Shown here: piece by piece, positions 41,027 through 49,393 of the stretch
How positions within the stretch are numbered: the first letter of the stretch is position 1
How the letters are laid out: each line of letters begins with the position of its first letter
NCBI GenBank assembly: GCA_045612305.1
Contig: JAZKYU010000019.1
Location: forward strand, 1-61,748
Direction: 5' to 3'
Origin: HGM04593 sp045612305
GTDB lineage: Bacteria > Bacteroidota > Bacteroidia > Bacteroidales > Bacteroidaceae
DNA: 61,748 bases
Notes under the pieces: model-generated
Told to the model about the DNA's origin: nothing
Seen by the model: only the letters and a program-made list of their open reading frames with translations
The model's database searches: none
Translations under genes and position numbers: made by a program

Positions 41027-43549
41027 TTACTCACTTAGAATTACAGACACCACCTTAGTAATATCGGCAACATCCACAACTCCATCGTTATTCACATCAA
41101 ACTGCTCAAGTGTAACATCCTCAGAGAGTATACACTCCACTATCGCTGTAACATCGGCAACGTCCACAACCCCGTCACCGTCAACGTCACCCGATATAAC
41201 CTGGCGTGCCGCAGTTGTAACCGTCACATAACCGGAATATTCAGATATTGCATCGCCGTCGTCGGCAGCCACTCTGTAGCGATATGTTGTCTCGGGCTCA
41301 AGACCTGTGAAAACATAAGAAAGCTCGGCTGTGGAGATACTCTCAACAAGAGAAGTTGTGATAGATGATTTATAAGAAACAACAACGTTGTCTACAGAAA
41401 CACGTTTCTTGCCCGTACTGTTCTTGGTCGAGAGCTCTATATAGAAATCTCCTGTCGCGTCTATCTCAACCTCTTTCTGCACCCAATCGTTTGTTGCGCT
41501 TATGCTCACTATGTCGGTAGCAACACCGCTACTCTTCACTAGCGATATTGTGAGCACAGCACTAGTGTCGGCTGTGTTATACTTTTTCATAGAGAAAGAG
41601 AGCGTAACCTTACCGTTATTATTGAGCTTAGGCGTTCTCAAGCTACCCGCTGTAGAGGCTGTACCCACGCGAATAACGCCCTGCTCTCCGTATAATTTAG
41701 CACCACTCCAGCCCGGTTCAGAAAGGTAATTATCGAGGTTATTTATAGTCTCATTTGCCTTTGTACAGCCTGCAAAATTCTCACTCAACAGCACTTTAGC
41801 TTCGCCGTTACCCTCACCTGCATCAACAACTTTTTCAAGTTCTACAATATACTCTGCAGCATACTCAACAGCACTCCAATTAGCACGGAAGGCATTAGAG
41901 GCTACATCTGTTGCAGGCAACACTGCGGGAGTGTCAATAACACCCTTCATAAACGAGAAGTAAACCACCTCATTCTCCTCTTTTATATTAGTAACAGGCT
42001 TGCCAAGATAACCTCCGGTAAAGACCTTTGCAGCAGGAACAGATGTATCGGTAAACTCCGTGTTACCGCTTGTTCCCGGCCACACATCGCCACGATAGCT
42101 TGCCGAAACCGCCGAACCATTACTGCCGGTATACTCCACAATTTCGTTATCGGCAGGCACAAGTGAATATCTCAACCTGTTCTTGTTCGTGTTCAGTGTA
42201 TTATTATTCCAGATAGTTGCATCATAATCGATGTGCGATATAAGCATACCTGTACCAAAGAGATAATTATCCCAAACACCTTTTTGCCTGTTCTCGAGAA
42301 TAAAATACTCTTTGCTGTTTGCATCGTTCACAATTTTGTAGCCCTTACCCTCCTTCTTGTTTATGGAAGCCATAGAATAATCGCCCCTCTCGTTTATAAC
42401 CTCAAGAGACTTCCAGCCCATAAAATCGCGAGCATAGGCACTATACCCCACTGGAACATAACCCTCGGCAGCATAGCAACCACTATCCATTATATCCCAA
42501 TAGTCGAATGTAGAGGCTCCGGTACCCGCGGTGTCATAAATATCTGGCAAGCCAAGGCAATGAGAAAACTCGTGACACATAGTACCTATACCCGATAGGT
42601 AGTGCCCACCATAGGTTTCGGCAAATTCCTCGTTCACGGCAAGTTCATTTGAACAGGCATAAACGTTGATTTTTACCCCATCGTGTGTTTTTGTACCCAC
42701 CGACGAGGATAGCTCCCACTGATGAGGCCAGATGGTACTAGTGCTGTTTCCGGAAACATTCTCGCCATAGCCAGCATATATGCAATAGACAAATTCCACC
42801 TTACCATCGCCATCATTGTCGAACACCGAAAAATCCATCTTTGCATCGGCTGCAGCAAGAGCATCGGCAATCATATGGCCAGGACGCACATCTTCACCCG
42901 ATGAGTCGTTTGCACCATAGTAGGCCATAGTGTTGGGAAGAGTAATTATATCCGTTACAACAAAATTAGGACGAAATTGCCCATCAGACTGCGCAATGAA
43001 ATAATCCTTTGCACTACCCGGCGACATTGCTATGGGATTGGCATAACCTTCGTAATTCTCTTTATTTAGGAAATCGGAAACAACCTCTTTTGTAAACTTA
43101 AACTTCACATCGCTATACTGCACCAAAAGCACAGGCACGTTCACCTCACCCTTCGGAGCAATTGTCGCAGCCCTTGAAGCGGTGTACTTTGCAGCGCGGG
43201 CACGAGCAATAGAACGCATCTCGCCACGCATACCTGAAAAATCGTTGGCATCGATGAGCGACTGCTCCTGCAAGTTGCGCGCACCACTATTGTGAGCAAC
43301 AAGATCGCTTGCCACAAGCGTGCCGTCATCGGCAAGCAAGGCGTAGTAAAAATCGCCATTATCGCCTTTTACCACAGGAACATTGTCCAAGGTTGCATAG
43401 TAATGGAAGGCCTCGTCACCATTCAGTTGCACATAGAGCTGCGTGCCGTCCGATTGCTTGTGCATCACAGTAAGCTTGCGGGCAGGTGCTGCAAACACAA
43501 CATTAGCAGCAAAAACCGACAAGAATAAGAAGTAGAGTATTTTTCTCAT
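41027..43549 (-). CDS. Secreted M6-family metalloprotease with C-terminal dockerin
   Basis: 840 residues from the ATG at 43549 (MRKILYFLFLSVFAANVVFA, signal peptide). The propeptide-like N-terminus leads to an M6 (immune-inhibitor-A-like) domain. The zinc motif HEFSHCLGLPDIYD is at 326-339, and a calcium-loop-like DNDGDGKVE is near 244-252. About residues 560-780 look like fibronectin III/adhesive beta domains (PATDVASNAFRANWSAVEYA, YVFTGLEPETTYRYRVAADD). The end (about 786-840) holds two dockerin-type calcium repeats, DVDGDGVVDVADVTAIV and DVNNDGVVDVADITKVV. It is monocistronic with its own promoter and terminator; a surface or secreted peptidase. Confidence 0.88.
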   Translation of the reverse strand: MRKILYFLFLSVFAANVVFAAPARKLTVMHKQSDGTQLYVQLNGDEAFHYYATLDNVPVVKGDNGDFYYALLADDGTLVASDLVAHNSGARNLQEQSLIDANDFSGMRGEMRSIARARAAKYTASRAATIAPKGEVNVPVLLVQYSDVKFKFTKEVVSDFLNKENYEGYANPIAMSPGSAKDYFIAQSDGQFRPNFVVTDIITLPNTMAYYGANDSSGEDVRPGHMIADALAAADAKMDFSVFDNDGDGKVEFVYCIYAGYGENVSGNSTSTIWPHQWELSSSVGTKTHDGVKINVYACSNELAVNEEFAETYGGHYLSGIGTMCHEFSHCLGLPDIYDTAGTGASTFDYWDIMDSGCYAAEGYVPVGYSAYARDFMGWKSLEVINERGDYSMASINKKEGKGYKIVNDANSKEYFILENRQKGVWDNYLFGTGMLISHIDYDATIWNNNTLNTNKNRLRYSLVPADNEIVEYTGSNGSAVSASYRGDVWPGTSGNTEFTDTSVPAAKVFTGGYLGKPVTNIKEENEVVYFSFMKGVIDTPAVLPATDVASNAFRANWSAVEYAAEYIVELEKVVDAGEGNGEAKVLLSENFAGCTKANETINNLDNYLSEPGWSGAKLYGEQGVIRVGTASTAGSLRTPKLNNNGKVTLSFSMKKYNTADTSAVLTISLVKSSGVATDIVSISATNDWVQKEVEIDATGDFYIELSTKNSTGKKRVSVDNVVVSYKSSITTSLVESISTAELSYVFTGLEPETTYRYRVAADDGDAISEYSGYVTVTTAARQVISGDVDGDGVVDVADVTAIVECILSEDVTLEQFDVNNDGVVDVADITKVVSVILSE

Positions 43550-43581
43550 ATTCGTCTCTTCGTAAAAATAAATATTGGTCA

Positions 43582-43621
43582 CGAAGATACGGAAAAATAT
43601 TTAAATAATAACATTATTTAA
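43582..43621 (-). promoter_or_regulatory. M6 protease promoter with overlapping AT palindrome
   Basis: TATCTTCG (minus strand) at 43582-43589 is the -7 box. The expected -33 zone is covered by TTAAATAAT-AAC-ATTATTTAA (43601-43621), a perfect 9-base inverted repeat that could be an operator. Confidence 0.5.
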
Positions 43622-43664
43622 GCATAAACATATATCACACAAGGGTTAAAAGCAGAAAGGCTCA

Positions 43665-44561
43665 TCACGTAGCATCCTTTTCGGCTCTTCCCACAAGAAA
43701 AATACCCACACAGATGAGCGAAAGAGCAAAAAGAAGAGCTAGGTCGAACTTGTCTTGCCCGGTAAAGAGCGAGACAAGTGTTGCGGTAAAGAGAGTGAGA
43801 TAACTATACATTGCCACAAGCGTGGTTTTCAAATACTTCATACCGACAGGAACGAGCAGATAACTCAACGCAGTGGGAAACAAAAGCACAAAAAGAAGGG
43901 CAAGTAACGCTGTGTGGTTGTAATCGGAGAAAATTTTAGGGAGCACAGCACCCGAAAAAACAAACACCAAAACCGACGACACCAAAGCACCAAGAAAAGT
44001 GTATTTAAGCATTACTATATTGCTCACCCGTCGCAACATAGCCGACGAAGAGAGCAAGTAAAACGCATAGAGCAAAGAACTTATCAAAGCCATAGCGTTA
44101 CCCATAAAAGGCCTCGAAGCAGCCCCGCCCGAAGGCTCGGAAAAGAGCGTAGCCACCACCCCCGAAAAACCCATCACTATACCCACGACCTTGCCCACAG
44201 TAACCCTCTCGTTGCGGCACACAACCGAAAACAAGAAAACCCATATAGGTTGTAAGGCATTGAATATAGCAAAGTTAACCGGTGTGGTATAGGATATTCC
44301 CACAGCATAAAGCATCATATACCCAAAAACGGCAAACGCACCCAAAAGAAATAGTTTAACCTTGTCGCGACGCGTGGAAAGGTCTCTTTTTTCAAGCGCG
44401 CCCACCGACCAAAAAAACAAAGTTCCAAAAAGCAGGCGCAACGTCACAAACCCCGACGGAGTAAACCACGACAACAAAAGAAACTTGCTGCAGTTAACGT
44501 TAAGGCCGGCAGACACACGCGACACAATAAGCGCCAAAGAGCCCTTCACACTATTCTTCAT
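43665..44561 (-). CDS. EamA/DMT-family transporter
   Basis: 298 residues with ten predicted membrane helices in two repeated halves, the drug/metabolite transporter layout. PVNFAIFNALQPIWVFLFS in the first half and FPTALSYLLVPVGMKYLKTT in the second match EamA permeases (amino-acid or metabolite export). It overlaps the MFS gene by 11 bases and is translated after it. Substrate unknown. Confidence 0.88.
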   Translation of the reverse strand: MKNSVKGSLALIVSRVSAGLNVNCSKFLLLSWFTPSGFVTLRLLFGTLFFWSVGALEKRDLSTRRDKVKLFLLGAFAVFGYMMLYAVGISYTTPVNFAIFNALQPIWVFLFSVVCRNERVTVGKVVGIVMGFSGVVATLFSEPSGGAASRPFMGNAMALISSLLYAFYLLSSSAMLRRVSNIVMLKYTFLGALVSSVLVFVFSGAVLPKIFSDYNHTALLALLFVLLFPTALSYLLVPVGMKYLKTTLVAMYSYLTLFTATLVSLFTGQDKFDLALLFALSLICVGIFLVGRAEKDAT

Positions 44562-45756
44562 CGCTCACACTCTTTGCTGCCAGCATCTTTACCAGCAGAA
44601 AAACAAAGCCTGCAACACACAAACAACCGTTCAAGGCAAAAGCAAACCCGGCACTCTTCACGCCCGACACCTCCTGCAAAAAGTCCACAATCGGCGGGCA
44701 CACAACTATAGCCACATAGTTCATCGTCATCACAAGCGCAAGCGCAAAAGTAACCCTATCGGCTGCCGCAACCTTTGTCGTGCGGTCATATATATAAGGT
44801 TGCGCAATACCATAACCCACACCTGCCAGAAAAACACCTACAACCATAGCCGCAAGCGCAGTGTTGAAGAAAATTATAAACAACCCGCCACCTATGAGCA
44901 ACAGAGAAAACAAAAACACCCAGCCACGCAAAAACTCCAGAATTTTATTCAAGAAGAGGCCGGGCAACATAATAGAAAGGAAAAAGAGAGATGTAACGTC
45001 GCCCACACTACCGCTCTCGTGCCCATACTCTTTCATAAGAAAAGGAAGGTTAACACTCACCACTATAACCAAAAAGGTTATAAAAAAGTAGTAAAGCATA
45101 AGTTTAAGCAAAGACCTGTAATTTATGCCCGAAGAAGAAGTTACACCAGCAACAGAAGCAGCCTCACCCGCAGCAGAGGAGCCCGCGTCGGCACCCTTAA
45201 TATGTGGCACAAGCAACAGCGAAACAGCAGGCAACAAGTAGACAACAAAGGGCAAACGCCACGTAACTTCGGCAAGATAGCCCGTGACAGCCGTAGCCAC
45301 CACAAGCGCAAGATTATTTATCGCCGAGCAATAACCAAACTGACGCGTGCGGGCATCACCCACAAAAAAACGCGAAACAAGAGAGGTGGAGAGCGGGGTT
45401 ATTATGCCAGCACCCACACCCAAGAGAGCACTCACAAGAATAAGCTCCAGCATAGTGTCGCACAAAAAATATAATACACCACTCAACAAAAAGAGCCCCA
45501 AGCCCATATAAAGCAAGTGTAAGTACCCCACTGCATCGCTCAAGCGCCCCGCAAGTAATATAAAAGGTATTATAAGCAACGAAGGCAACGAGGTAAGCAT
45601 CTGAATATCGAGTTCCGTTGCCGTTTTAAAAATTGTAGTAAGGTCGCCAAGCAGAGGCGATATTGCAAGCCCGGGCAACGATGTCAAGGCCGACACCGAC
45701 CATATACCCAGCAATGCCCACAAAGTAATAGAGTCTTTTCCTGTATAAATTTTCAT
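44551..45756 (-). CDS. Major facilitator superfamily transporter
   Basis: 401 residues with about twelve membrane helices. The helix 2-3 loop reads LAGRLSDAVGYLHLLYMG, the G-R-x-x-D signature of MFS proteins. A Ser/Ala-rich central loop (about 190-210) divides the halves. It is the first gene of the MFS-DMT pair, divergent from gadB. Probably an exporter; substrate unknown. No GadC-type glutamate/GABA antiporter features are visible. Confidence 0.88.
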   Translation of the reverse strand: MKIYTGKDSITLWALLGIWSVSALTSLPGLAISPLLGDLTTIFKTATELDIQMLTSLPSLLIIPFILLAGRLSDAVGYLHLLYMGLGLFLLSGVLYFLCDTMLELILVSALLGVGAGIITPLSTSLVSRFFVGDARTRQFGYCSAINNLALVVATAVTGYLAEVTWRLPFVVYLLPAVSLLLVPHIKGADAGSSAAGEAASVAGVTSSSGINYRSLLKLMLYYFFITFLVIVVSVNLPFLMKEYGHESGSVGDVTSLFFLSIMLPGLFLNKILEFLRGWVFLFSLLLIGGGLFIIFFNTALAAMVVGVFLAGVGYGIAQPYIYDRTTKVAAADRVTFALALVMTMNYVAIVVCPPIVDFLQEVSGVKSAGFAFALNGCLCVAGFVFLLVKMLAAKSVSDEE

Positions 45757-45919
45757 ACCATCTTATTTTAAAAATGCACCATCTTCCAACAAAGGAGCAA
45801 GCCCAAATGTTCGCGTTCTGCAGCATAATCATAAAAAAAGTAAAAGTGCGAACACACCAGCGAGCACAATCGTTCAATAGGTGAAACTAAAATTTCCCAA
45901 CCTCAAAAAAAAAGAGAAA

Positions 45920-47347
45920 ATGAAACAACAAGAAAATTGCAAAGAGACCGGCGTAACAACAGCCGTCTTTGGTTCACAAGAGATGTTAAAATCGGCACCT
46001 GTCGACAAAATCCCACAAAAGTCCACCACCCCCGAAATTGCCTATCAGATGGTGAAAGACGAGACCTACGCGCAAACCCAACCGCGCCTAAACCTCGCCA
46101 CGTTCGTTACAACATACATGGACCCCTACGCAACCAAGTTGATGAACGATGCGATAGCAATTAACTACATCGACGAGACCGAGTACCCCCGCATCGCACT
46201 TATGTGTGCAAAGTGTATAAACATAATCGCCAACCTCTGGAACACCCCCGAGCAGGCAAAATGGAAAGCCGGAGCACTTGGTATAGGCTCGAGCGAGGCT
46301 TGTATGCTTGGCGGTGTAGCGGCGTGGCAGCGCTGGAAAAAACGTCGCGAAGCGGCCGGCAAACCCTGCGACAAACCCAACTTTGTAATTTCATCGGGCT
46401 ACCAAGTTGTGTGGGAAAAATTTGCACAACTATGGCAAATAGAGATGCGCACCGTGCCCCTCACTGCCGAGAAACTCACCCTCTGCCCCGAAGAAGCCAT
46501 AGCAATGTGCGACGAAAACACCATCTGCGTGGTGCCCATACAAGGTGTCACCTGGACCGGCCTTAACGACGATGTTCAAGCACTCAACGACGCCCTCGAC
46601 GAGTACAACAAAAAGACCGGCTACGACATACCCATCCACGTCGACGCAGCATCGGGCGGTTTCATACTCCCCTTCCTCGAGCCCGACAGAGTGTGGGACT
46701 TCCGCCTCAAGTGGGTGTTGTCGATAAGCACAAGCGGCCACAAATACGGCCTTGTATACCCGGGCCTGGGCTGGATTGTGTGGAAAGACAAAAAGTACCT
46801 GCCCGACTCTATGTCCTTTAGCGTAAACTATTTGGGTGCCGACGTAACACAGGTAGGCTTGAACTTCTCGCGCCCCGCCGCACAGATTCTTGGGCAATAC
46901 TACCAATTTATACGCCTTGGCTTCGAGGGCTACAAAGCCATACAAAAAAACTCTCTCGAGATTGCGCAATACCTGCATAAAGAGATAGGAAAGATGAAGC
47001 CCTTCCGCAACTACAGCGAAGAAGTTAGCAACCCCTTGTTCATCTGGGAGATGAAGGAAGAGCACGCAAAGAAGTGTAAGTGGACACTTTACGACCTGCA
47101 AGACAAGCTCAAGCAGAGCGGTTGGATGGTACCCGCATACACCCTCCCCTCGAAGCTCGAAAAAACCATCGTCATGCGCCTTGTGGTGCGCAACGGTTTC
47201 AGCCGCGACATGGCCGACCAGCTACTCGCCGACATAACATCGGCCGTGGCAGAGCTCGAGAAGTTGCAATACCCCACACCCTCGCGCATCTCTATAGAGA
47301 GCAACGTAAAGATTAAAGGAACAGTATATACTCACACAGGAAAATAA
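45920..47347 (+). CDS. gadB: Glutamate decarboxylase
   Basis: 475 residues from the ATG at 45920; a GTG 13 codons earlier is less likely. PLP enzyme converting glutamate and a proton to GABA and CO2. The PLP lysine is K275 in STSGHKYGLVYPG, and D242 in HVDAASGGF contacts the ring nitrogen. TYMDPYATKLM is the GAD substrate segment. The C-terminus ends ..VYTHTGK; the His there may correspond to the pH-sensing C-terminal His of E. coli GadB. It lies 8 bases before glutaminase, giving Gln to Glu to GABA acid resistance. Confidence 0.95.
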   Translation: MKQQENCKETGVTTAVFGSQEMLKSAPVDKIPQKSTTPEIAYQMVKDETYAQTQPRLNLATFVTTYMDPYATKLMNDAIAINYIDETEYPRIALMCAKCINIIANLWNTPEQAKWKAGALGIGSSEACMLGGVAAWQRWKKRREAAGKPCDKPNFVISSGYQVVWEKFAQLWQIEMRTVPLTAEKLTLCPEEAIAMCDENTICVVPIQGVTWTGLNDDVQALNDALDEYNKKTGYDIPIHVDAASGGFILPFLEPDRVWDFRLKWVLSISTSGHKYGLVYPGLGWIVWKDKKYLPDSMSFSVNYLGADVTQVGLNFSRPAAQILGQYYQFIRLGFEGYKAIQKNSLEIAQYLHKEIGKMKPFRNYSEEVSNPLFIWEMKEEHAKKCKWTLYDLQDKLKQSGWMVPAYTLPSKLEKTIVMRLVVRNGFSRDMADQLLADITSAVAELEKLQYPTPSRISIESNVKIKGTVYTHTGK

Positions 47348-47355
47348 CTAAAAAG

Positions 47356-48336
47356 ATGGAGAGAAGGGTAACACGAGAGAAGCTGCACGCAGTTGTTCAG
47401 GAGGCTTACTCACTTTACAAGGAAGACAAAAGCGGCAAAAACGCCGACTATATCCCATACCTTGCCAAGGTCGACAGAAACCTCTTTTCAATAGCCGTAT
47501 GCCTGCCTTGTGGCGAAATTATTGAGGCCGGCGACAGCAGTTTCCGTTTCGGTATAGAGTCAATTTCCAAAGTAGCCACAGCCTTATTGGTTTTAAAGGA
47601 GTATGGTGCAGACACCATAATGGATATGATAGGCTCCGACGCCACGGGCATGCCTTTCAACTCAATAATGGCCATACTTTTAGAAAACGACCACCCTTCT
47701 ACTCCGTTGGTCAATGCCGGGGCAATCTCCGCCGTCAGCATGGTGCGTCCCGTGGGTGACAAAAAGGAAAAGTGGAAGTCCATACAGCACAACCTCAACG
47801 AGCTTTGTGCAAGCGAACTTCCCCTCATCGAAGAACTCTACAAATCGGAAAGTGTCACAAACCACAACAACCGTGCCATCGCTTGGCTACTAAAGAGCTA
47901 CAACCGCATATACGATGAGCCCGATATGTCGCTCGATTTATACACGCGACAATGCTCTTTGGGAATTACAACAAGTGAGCTTGCGGTGTTCGCGGGCACC
48001 ATAGCCGGCGGCGGTGTAAACCCCATCACAAGAAAAGATGTTTTCCCGGCGCGTTTGTGCGAAAAGATAATCTCCATGATGGCATCTGTGGGCTTTTACG
48101 AGCGCACAGGCGACTGGATGTTCCAAACGGGTGTTCCTGCAAAAACAGGCGTGGGCGGCGGTATTATGGGTGTAATTCCCGGCACCTTGGGTATCGCCGC
48201 TTTCTCGCCGCCAATTGACACTGCAGGTAACTCTGTGCGAGCACAGAAAGCCATCACCTATATAGCCAAAGAGCTTGGCTTCAACACCTACGCAGCCGAC
48301 AAGGTGGTTATAGAAGAAAAAGCCATCGCTTACTAA
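47356..48336 (+). CDS. glsA: Glutaminase A
   Basis: 326 residues, beta-lactamase-like serine hydrolase. The S-x-x-K motif is S69-K72 in FGIESISKVA. VNAGAISA and PAKTGVGGGIMGV (K-T-G-like) complete the site. It releases ammonia (which absorbs a proton) and glutamate for GadB. Co-transcribed with gadB; this gadB-glsA pair is known from Bacteroides and enteric acid resistance. Confidence 0.95.
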   Translation: MERRVTREKLHAVVQEAYSLYKEDKSGKNADYIPYLAKVDRNLFSIAVCLPCGEIIEAGDSSFRFGIESISKVATALLVLKEYGADTIMDMIGSDATGMPFNSIMAILLENDHPSTPLVNAGAISAVSMVRPVGDKKEKWKSIQHNLNELCASELPLIEELYKSESVTNHNNRAIAWLLKSYNRIYDEPDMSLDLYTRQCSLGITTSELAVFAGTIAGGGVNPITRKDVFPARLCEKIISMMASVGFYERTGDWMFQTGVPAKTGVGGGIMGVIPGTLGIAAFSPPIDTAGNSVRAQKAITYIAKELGFNTYAADKVVIEEKAIAY

Positions 48337-48338
48337 AA

Positions 48339-48373
48339 AAAGTCCTTGCCTTCAAAAAGAAGGCAAGGACTTT
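48339..48373. terminator. Bidirectional terminator between glsA and the sigma operon
   Basis: AAAGTCCTTGCCTTC (48339-48353) pairs perfectly with 48359-48373 around AAAAA. On the minus strand seven Ts follow; the plus strand continues T-rich. Confidence 0.9.
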
Positions 48374-48409
48374 CCACCTTTTTCTTACGTTATTATTTTC
48401 GCAGAGCAT

Positions 48410-49378
48410 TTACAAGCGAAACATACCCAGAGTCAACAACTCGCGTATCTTCTTGAAGGTTTTGCTGTCACCACCCAGGAAGTAGATATTTTTACCCACA
48501 GCCTTACACTCCACACGAGCACAGCCGTCGAGCAACCATATTTTATTATTCTTGTCTATAGTAACAAGAACAGCAGCCTTGCCATCGAGTTCCGAAAGCT
48601 CAATCGATGTATACAGGTAGTCGTAGTGTTTGCCATCAAAAGCCACCTGCACGTTGCATTTATCGTCGAAACTTATGCGGGCTCCCTGCCCTTTGGCTGT
48701 ATATTTTTTATTTTTAGAGGCCATCGTTCCGTGATAGTCATAACTAAAGTTATAAAGATACGAAGCCGAACGGTCGTAGATAGCTTTTGTACTATAACCA
48801 CCGCTACTTGTGTTACCTATGGGCTTAATCACAAAGTTAAGGTCAGGCCTTTTAGGTATGTATACAATGTTTTTTGTACTCTCGACAAAGAAATAATCCT
48901 TATCCTCGCCGGTCTGTTTAAACTCGGCCCAAACGCCACGCAGCTTACCCGGAGCATACTCTTTCCACACCCCGTTGTCGCAACGCACATAATAGCCGTT
49001 ATGCTCTCGGCCACGCCCGTCGTTGTAGCAATAGAACAAACCGTTTTGCTCTACACACTGGTGGTGAACATCTATGGTGTTATACACAACCTCCCACTTA
49101 CCGTTTTTCTTGCGGTCTATAAAAATTTTATCTTTTCCAAGTTTGGGTATAGCCAAGCGACACTTTTTGTTCTTCAAATAAAAGAACGTATCGTCCTCGC
49201 GATACTGCTTATACTTAGACCACAAGCCTGTTTTGCTGGCAGGACGATACTCCACCCACTCTTTTCCGTTTTTCACAAAATAACCCCCTTCGTAGGGCAC
49301 AAGCGCAGTTGTTTGCGCAGCAAGCGACACTATGCCGGCCACAGCAAGCACAAGCAGCAGAAAAAAACTTTTTTTCAT
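48410..49378 (-). CDS. Secreted protein of unknown family with an internal duplication
   Basis: 322 residues with a signal peptide (SFFLLLVLAVAGIVSLAAQ). I do not recognise the family. Two halves repeat: residues 31-80 (GGYFVKNGKEWVEYR..GLWSKYKQYREDDTFFYL) and 127-180 (NGYYVRCDNGVWKEY..GVWAEFKQTGEDKDYFFV) align well over about 50 residues, each with W-x-E-Y and G-x-W-x-x-F/Y-K-Q. The rest is beta-rich and basic. It is the last gene of the ECF sigma operon, 15 bases after the 509-residue gene. Probably periplasmic or surface-exposed. Confidence 0.75.
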   Translation of the reverse strand: MKKSFFLLLVLAVAGIVSLAAQTTALVPYEGGYFVKNGKEWVEYRPASKTGLWSKYKQYREDDTFFYLKNKKCRLAIPKLGKDKIFIDRKKNGKWEVVYNTIDVHHQCVEQNGLFYCYNDGRGREHNGYYVRCDNGVWKEYAPGKLRGVWAEFKQTGEDKDYFFVESTKNIVYIPKRPDLNFVIKPIGNTSSGGYSTKAIYDRSASYLYNFSYDYHGTMASKNKKYTAKGQGARISFDDKCNVQVAFDGKHYDYLYTSIELSELDGKAAVLVTIDKNNKIWLLDGCARVECKAVGKNIYFLGGDSKTFKKIRELLTLGMFRL

Positions 49379-49393
49379 AATATTATCTGTTTT

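Noticed and set aside
44362..45474. 370-codon open frame antisense to the MFS and DMT genes
   Set aside because: Lys/Arg/His/Thr-rich low-complexity product mirrored from membrane-helix codons.
45808..45854. TGTTCGC/GCGAACA inverted repeat between the MFS gene and gadB
   Set aside because: Only 7 bases per arm with a 33-base spacer; too weak to call an operator or a hairpin.
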